In this document: piece by piece, positions 58,437 to 64,000 of the stretch
Layout of the letters: every line of letters starts with the position of its first letter
Position numbering within the stretch: the first letter of the stretch is position 1
Assembly: GCF_016583765.1 (NCBI RefSeq)
Contig: NZ_NRRR01000002.1
Location: 186,001-250,000 of the forward strand
Direction: 5' to 3'
Length of the DNA: 64,000 bases
From: Chromatium weissei
Lineage (GTDB): Bacteria > Pseudomonadota > Gammaproteobacteria > Chromatiales > Chromatiaceae
Notes under the pieces: generated by a model
What the model was told of the DNA's origin: nothing
What the model saw: only the letters and a program-made list of their open reading frames with translations
Database searches by the model: none
Translations under genes and position numbers: made by a program

Positions 58437-58811
58437 ATGAAAAAATATCTGCAAATCATTGCAATGAGTCTTCCTGTGGCGTTTTTGATGACAGGCTGCA
58501 ATGAACAAACGGTGAGCTTTCAAAAAGACATCAAGCCATTATTGGATACCAATTGCGCTGAATGCCATTTGAAAGCCGGTAAGGGTTATGAAGCCAGCGG
58601 TTTTTTTATTGAGTCTTATGAAACGCTGATGAAGGGCACTAAATTCGGTCCCGTTGTCGTTGCTGGTGATCCTGCGTCTAGCAGTCTTTATCGTTTAGTT
58701 TCTGGTGAAGTCGATAAATCCATTCAGATGCCGCATAACAAAGCACCACTCAGCGCGGAGAAGATTGCTTTGATTGAACACTGGATTGCGCAGGGCGCAA
58801 AGAATAATTGA
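58437..58811 (+). CDS. Lipoprotein c-type cytochrome-like protein (PSCyt1-type)
   Basis: 124 residues. Signal peptide with lipobox LMTGC (Cys21) is followed by FQKDIKPLLDTNCAECHLKAG with the haem motif C40-x-x-C43-H44, then GDPASSSLYRLVSG, MPHNKAPLSAEKI and IEHWIAQGAKNN, the usual C-terminal helix of this planctomycete-type cytochrome domain; the Met in QMPHNK is a likely axial ligand. Start ATG 58437 follows GAGAGG. Likely a membrane-anchored periplasmic electron carrier; partner unknown. Confidence 0.85.
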   Translation: MKKYLQIIAMSLPVAFLMTGCNEQTVSFQKDIKPLLDTNCAECHLKAGKGYEASGFFIESYETLMKGTKFGPVVVAGDPASSSLYRLVSGEVDKSIQMPHNKAPLSAEKIALIEHWIAQGAKNN

Positions 58812-58835
58812 GCGCCGAGCTTTTTATTTCATGTT

Positions 58836-58864
58836 TCGCTCGATTGTGTATTGCAATCGAGCGA
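58836..58864. terminator. Bidirectional terminator between the cytochrome and AMP-ligase genes
   Basis: Eleven perfect pairs (TCGCTCGATTG with CAATCGAGCGA) around a seven-base loop, followed on the plus strand by TGATTTTTAATT, between two convergent genes. Confidence 0.8.
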
Positions 58865-58870
58865 TGATTT

Positions 58871-60109
58871 TTAATTCCAGTCTATTAACTTGCCTAATGA
58901 CGAACGCGGTAATTCCGCTCCGATGTCAATGGTGCGCGGCAATTCCGCCGAGGTGAGTCGTTCAGACAACCATTGATGCAGCCGCTCCGCCAATGACGCG
59001 GAATTTTCATCCATCACTCGCGGCACCACAAAGGCCTTCAATCGTCCACCAGCGGCTGCATTCGCCAAGCGCACCGTCGCCTCCGCTACTTCGGAATGTT
59101 GACACAGACAATCCTGCACCCGCTGCGGAAACACGTTGACACCACCAACCTGTACCGCGCCATCACGTCGCCCCAACACCTGAAATCGCCGCGCTTCCAC
59201 CCAGTGCAATCGATCCGGTAATGCTGTCGTGACGACCGTGCCATCGGTTAATTGGCGACTGATGTGTTCAACGGTATCGGCAGGACGTGACCAATATGGC
59301 AGCAATTCCAATGGGTTAGCGAAGGCTTCGCGCAATCCAATGCCGGCAGTTTCTGACGAGCCATAAATTTCAATGCACCGCGCACAACCGGCCGCTGCGA
59401 GCTGTTGCCACATCGTTTCCGCACTGCGTCCGGTGGATGAAATCACGGTGATATTTGATGCCAACGTCAGCGGTGAACGCAGCGCCAAATCAAAAAATGC
59501 AGGATGACCAATGATCACATCGCCCGCCACCGCTTGCCGCAGCACGCTGCTCGGCAGCATGTTGCGCACGTCGTGCACGGGAATTTTCAATTGTGCTGGC
59601 AGCATCGTGGCAAATAAAAAGCCGTAAATGTGATGAAAGGGAATCGCACTGAGCACGCGCTGGCGATCATGTAACATATTGGAAAAAAAGCGAATTTCCT
59701 CTTCCAACCACGCCAGCGAATGCGTACACAATTTCGGTTGCCCAGTCGAACCGGAAGTCAAAAAACTCACCGCTTCGTTCCAACGTCTGCGACTTTCCAG
59801 CACGGTATCAATCCAGACTTGCAATTGCCGCGAGTTCATCAAACGCTGATCCAAACCCGTTTCGTGAAGATGAAACTGCACCACAATTGCCGTCACCAGA
59901 TTGAGAAATTCCAAAGAATCCAAATCCAATCGTTCCAACGCTTGATCAAATTGCAAGCTATTGGAATTCAACGGCATTTCAGTCAACAGTGCCAGCGCCT
60001 GCCGCACACCGAGCAGACCCGGACGCATTCGCGCCACCTCGGCGGCGATGATGTCAATCAACAACCGCAGCACCGTTGTCGTCGTCCACCAACCCTGATC
60101 AATCGTCAT
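58871..60109 (-). CDS. AMP-dependent acyl ligase with N-terminal carrier-protein-like domain
   Basis: 412 residues. The first ~90 resemble an acyl carrier protein, with the phosphopantetheine-type motif LDLDSLEFLNLV (Ser at about 65). The rest is a shortened adenylate-forming ligase: SFLTSGSTGQPKLCTHS, EIYGSSETAGIG, RDGAVQVGGVNVFP and the terminal RSSLGKLIDW with a possible catalytic Lys. At about 320 residues the ligase part lacks much of the usual N-terminal subdomain. Substrate unknown; aryl or acyl activation for pigment or lipid synthesis is possible. It starts within 15 bases of the hemB stop, so the two are probably co-transcribed. A TTG at 60118 is an alternative start. Confidence 0.75.
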   Translation of the reverse strand: MTIDQGWWTTTTVLRLLIDIIAAEVARMRPGLLGVRQALALLTEMPLNSNSLQFDQALERLDLDSLEFLNLVTAIVVQFHLHETGLDQRLMNSRQLQVWIDTVLESRRRWNEAVSFLTSGSTGQPKLCTHSLAWLEEEIRFFSNMLHDRQRVLSAIPFHHIYGFLFATMLPAQLKIPVHDVRNMLPSSVLRQAVAGDVIIGHPAFFDLALRSPLTLASNITVISSTGRSAETMWQQLAAAGCARCIEIYGSSETAGIGLREAFANPLELLPYWSRPADTVEHISRQLTDGTVVTTALPDRLHWVEARRFQVLGRRDGAVQVGGVNVFPQRVQDCLCQHSEVAEATVRLANAAAGGRLKAFVVPRVMDENSASLAERLHQWLSERLTSAELPRTIDIGAELPRSSLGKLIDWN

Positions 60110-60123
60110 CACTGCCAACTCGC

Positions 60124-61506
<1,383 letters not shown>

Positions 61507-61872
61507 ATGTCTGCGCATTCTGACATCTTCGCAGTATCCACTGAAGACTTTGCGATCACCGTGTTGGAAGCCTCACGTAAGCGCCCAATTTTAGTGGATT
61601 TTTGGGCGGATTGGTGTGCACCCTGCCGTGCCTTATCACCGCAATTGGAGCAAGTCATTCACACGTTAGATGGACAAATAGGATTAGCGACGTTAGAAGT
61701 GGATGAAGGCGACAATATGCGCGAAGCTGGACGCTATCAAGTACGCGGCTTTCCAACTGTAATTTTATTTCACCATGATTTAGAAATAGCACGCTTCAGC
61801 GGAGCACGTTCTCGTCATCAAATTCGTGAATGGCTTCAACAACAACTCGGCGCAACGCTGATTTTTCCTTAA
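61507..61872 (+). CDS. Thioredoxin-fold protein
   Basis: 121 residues with the classical active site FWADWCAPCRALSP (Cys-Ala-Pro-Cys), VDEGDNMREAGRYQVRGFPT including the cis-Pro loop, and IARFSGARSRHQIREWL. Slightly longer than TrxA and with WCAPC instead of WCGPC, so probably a specialised or secondary cytoplasmic thioredoxin. ampD follows 18 bases later on the same strand. Confidence 0.9.
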   Translation: MSAHSDIFAVSTEDFAITVLEASRKRPILVDFWADWCAPCRALSPQLEQVIHTLDGQIGLATLEVDEGDNMREAGRYQVRGFPTVILFHHDLEIARFSGARSRHQIREWLQQQLGATLIFP

Positions 61873-61890
61873 TCATTAAATTCATTCACC

Positions 61891-62451
61891 ATGACCTTTA
61901 CGACTGCAATTGATAATAATGGTTGGCTATTAAATGCCCAGCGTCATCCATCACCAAATTACGATCAACGTCCAGCGAATACCTTAATTGATCTACTGGT
62001 AATTCATAATATCAGCTTGCCGCCGGGCGTATTTGGTGGCAATTGGATTGATGATCTTTTTCTCAATCGGCTGAATGCTGCCGCACATCCATATTTTTTA
62101 ACCATTGCACAGTTACGCGTTTCCGCGCATTTACTCATTCGGCGTGATGGCACGCTTATTCAATACGTGCCCTTTATCTATCGCGCATGGCACGCAGGAC
62201 AATCGTGTTTTCAAGGACGCGAACGATGTAATGATTATTCAATTGGTATTGAATTAGAAGGAACAGATCATATTCCATTTACTGATGAACAATACCAAAC
62301 GTTGAATACGAGCATTACGCAATTGCGCCATACCTATTTAGCAATCACATCTGAGCGCATTGTTGGTCATAGCGATATTGCACCCGAGCGTAAAACTGAT
62401 CCTGGTGCGGCATTTGATTGGACGCGGATAAGTGAAGTAAAGATGTATTGA
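61891..62451 (+). CDS. ampD: 1,6-anhydro-N-acetylmuramyl-L-alanine amidase AmpD
   Basis: Cytoplasmic zinc amidase of peptidoglycan recycling. 186 residues: zinc His in LLVIHNISLPPG, substrate segment HPYFLTIAQLRVSAHLLIRRDG, YRAWHAGQSCFQGRERCNDYSIGIELEG and the C-terminal His/Asp in IVGHSDIAPERKTDPGAAFDW. All catalytic residues are visible. Near normal length. Confidence 0.96.
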   Translation: MTFTTAIDNNGWLLNAQRHPSPNYDQRPANTLIDLLVIHNISLPPGVFGGNWIDDLFLNRLNAAAHPYFLTIAQLRVSAHLLIRRDGTLIQYVPFIYRAWHAGQSCFQGRERCNDYSIGIELEGTDHIPFTDEQYQTLNTSITQLRHTYLAITSERIVGHSDIAPERKTDPGAAFDWTRISEVKMY

Positions 62452-62500
62452 TTTGACGCATTGTCTGCAAACAGTATCTCATCACAAATTAAGAATTGAA

Positions 62501-63568
62501 CTATTTCAATTCGTACCAACTTTTTGTACGATTGACAATGCGCACCACCAGCAGCATCACGGGCACTTCAATTAATACACCCACGACAGTAGCTAGTGCT
62601 GCACCTGATTCAAAGCCAAATAGCGAGATTGCTGCTGCCACTGCCAATTCGAAAAAATTGGAAGCGCCGATCAATGCAGAAGGACAGGCAACACTGTGTT
62701 TTTCTCCAACTTGGCGATTTAGCCAATACGCTAATGCGGAATTAAAAAAGACCTGAATTAAAATTGGTATCGCTAACAAAAAAATAATAAACGGCTGTTT
62801 TAGAATAACTGCTCCTTGAAAGGCAAATAGCAGCACTAGGGTAGTCAATAGCGCAATCATTGAAGCGTGACCAAGCGTATCTAAAATAGTATCAAAATAC
62901 GCTTGTCCCTGAGCAAGTAGATAACGCCGAGAAATTTGTGCAATAATAACTGGAACAACAATGTACAACAGCACTGAAATGAGTAACGTATTCCAAGGGA
63001 CAACTATCGATGATAGTCCGAGTAATAACCCGACAATTGGAGCAAAAGCAACGATCATAATCGCGTCATTAAGTGCTACCTGCGACAGCGTGAAATAAGG
63101 ATCGCCACCGGTTAATCGACTCCAAACAAATACCATTGCAGTGCAAGGTGCAGCTGCTAACAGAATCAATCCTGCAACATAGCTATCTAATTGTTCCGCC
63201 GGTAGCCATTCAGCAAACCAACCGCGAATAAATAACCACGCTAACAACGCCATTGAAAATGGCTTAACTGCCCAATTAATGAACAGCGTGACTCCAATTC
63301 CTTTCCAATGCGAACGCACTTGATGTAGCGCACTAAAATCGATCTTGATTAGCATTGGAATAATCATCACCCAAATCAGTAAGCCAACCGGTAGATTGAC
63401 TTGTGCAATTTCCAATCGACCTAAAAACTGGAATGGTGTTGGAAATATCTGACCTAATCCAATACCAGCAACGATACATAATACCACCCACAGTGTGAGC
63501 CATCGTTCAAATAGGTTCATTGGTGCGCCAGCAGCGCGTTTAACTGTTGTTTCACATTGCGCGGACAT
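62501..63568 (-). CDS. ACR3-family arsenite efflux transporter
   Basis: 355-residue inner-membrane carrier with about ten hydrophobic segments. It carries the ACR3 signatures: WVMIIPMLIKIDFSAL, FINWAVKPFSMALLAW, LILLAAAPCTAMVFVWSRLTGG (conserved Cys) and LIGASNFFELAVAAAISLFG. Exports As(III), sometimes Sb(III). The start is probably MSAQCETTVKR at 63568. A small hairpin (62493-62512) overlaps its stop. The neighbours on the same strand, a redox protein and a permease, suggest a metalloid or thiol-stress operon, but no arsR or arsC is seen. Confidence 0.92.
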   Translation of the reverse strand: MSAQCETTVKRAAGAPMNLFERWLTLWVVLCIVAGIGLGQIFPTPFQFLGRLEIAQVNLPVGLLIWVMIIPMLIKIDFSALHQVRSHWKGIGVTLFINWAVKPFSMALLAWLFIRGWFAEWLPAEQLDSYVAGLILLAAAPCTAMVFVWSRLTGGDPYFTLSQVALNDAIMIVAFAPIVGLLLGLSSIVVPWNTLLISVLLYIVVPVIIAQISRRYLLAQGQAYFDTILDTLGHASMIALLTTLVLLFAFQGAVILKQPFIIFLLAIPILIQVFFNSALAYWLNRQVGEKHSVACPSALIGASNFFELAVAAAISLFGFESGAALATVVGVLIEVPVMLLVVRIVNRTKSWYELK

Positions 63569-63668
63569 TTTGTTGATCCTATTAAATAACACTGAAATTT
63601 GGCGTGTTTGCCATCGCAAATACTAGCAAGTGTGCGCAGATTATCATTGCGCACAAAATGCCGTCTAT

Positions 63669-63911
63669 TCAATTCTTTAGATCAAACCAACTCTCAACCT
63701 TATTGCGCTCAGGTATTCCACCTGAATGAACAACTACTCCATCAATCACCACACCGGGTGTTGCCATAATACGATATCGCATAATGTCCTCAATTTTTTC
63801 GACCTTTTCTAATTCAATTGCGACACCCTTTGCTTGCGCGACTTCTTCCACTAAATGGCGAGTGGTTTGGCAATTGCGGCAACCAGTACCGAGAATCTTG
63901 ACGTTTTTCAT
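63669..63911 (-). CDS. Small thioredoxin-fold redox protein (CxxC)
   Basis: 80 residues, MKNVKILGTGCRNCQTTRHLV with active-site Cys11-x-x-Cys14, then DIMRYRIMATPGVVIDGVVVHSGGIP with the cis-Pro (TPGV). This is the redox-active small disulfide group that often follows a DUF318/ArsP-type permease and accompanies arsenic genes. It starts 12 bases after the partial permease gene and lies 100 bases before the ACR3 gene. Confidence 0.9.
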   Translation of the reverse strand: MKNVKILGTGCRNCQTTRHLVEEVAQAKGVAIELEKVEKIEDIMRYRIMATPGVVIDGVVVHSGGIPERNKVESWFDLKN

Positions 63912-63923
63912 TTCTTTACTCCG

Positions 63924-64000
63924 TTATAAAAGCCAATTGAATACATAACCAACTAATAAAATACCGCTCGCAACTACACCAACAAAGGTTGCAATTAACG
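63924..64000 (-). CDS. Permease C-terminus (partial, DUF318/ArsP-like)
   Basis: Only the last 25 codons are inside the window: LIATFVGVVASG followed by ILLVGYVFNWLL and a TAA stop. The hydrophobic helix ending GYVFN matches the end of the permease family usually paired with the small redox protein downstream. GGAG between the two genes serves the redox protein. The rest lies outside the window. Confidence 0.6.
   Translation of the reverse strand, partial: LIATFVGVVASGILLVGYVFNWLL

Noticed and set aside
58871-60109. p-hydroxycinnamoyl ligase for photoactive yellow protein
   Set aside because: No pyp or tyrosine ammonia-lyase gene is nearby, and the protein is short with a carrier-like N-terminus unlike that ligase.

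Overview
The window reads as a chromosome segment from a phototrophic gammaproteobacterium, probably a purple sulfur bacterium of the Chromatiales type with an unusually low G+C content. Three things support this. The block glnD-map / rpsB-tsf-pyrH-frr-uppS-cdsA-dxr-rseP-bamA-skp-lpxD-fabZ-lpxA-lpxB-rnhB has the classical gammaproteobacterial order. The magnesium chelatase genes bchI and bchD sit beside a BciB-like reductase, which points to bacteriochlorophyll synthesis. Menaquinone genes (menF, menD) and exosortase-A-associated lipid genes are present. No rRNA or tRNA gene and no CRISPR array was seen.

Layout. 1-5.6 kb: partial miaA, a FliT-like protein, an alpha/beta hydrolase, a HAD phosphatase, rppH and ptsP. 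5.7-7.4 kb: an A+T-rich two-gene type II restriction-modification insert. 7.5-15.5 kb: exosortase-associated AMP ligase and PLP decarboxylase separated by an M48 lipoprotein protease, then an alpha/beta hydrolase with an altered catalytic site, menF and menD. 15.6-22.7 kb: a lone MoxR ATPase, a large single-chain restriction-modification enzyme and polA. 22.8-30.7 kb: bciB-like gene divergent from bchI-bchD, then a very large unrecognised membrane protein convergent with bchD. 30.7-34.5 kb: small unknown proteins, a two-gene CRISPR-ancillary operon (CARF nuclease plus Csx16) with no CRISPR system nearby, and guaB. 34.7-40.2 kb: SHOCT-type protein, zapD, a transglutaminase/DUF2126 protein and bacteriohemerythrin. 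40.2-58.3 kb: the translation, lipid A and outer-membrane assembly block. 58.4-64 kb: lipoprotein cytochrome, carrier-domain AMP ligase with hemB, thioredoxin, ampD and an arsenite-type export group (ACR3, small redox protein, partial permease).

The most notable non-routine features are: the orphan CARF nuclease/Csx16 operon, with an inverted repeat abutting its start codon; a mobile-looking C-rich palindromic repeat that is translated in frame inside menF and also supplies the polA stop codon and the leader of the restriction-modification gene; an FNR-like box between bciB and bchI; and the unknown 1161-residue membrane protein beside bchD. Three separate defence-type loci (5.7, 16.6 and 31.3 kb) lie among housekeeping genes.
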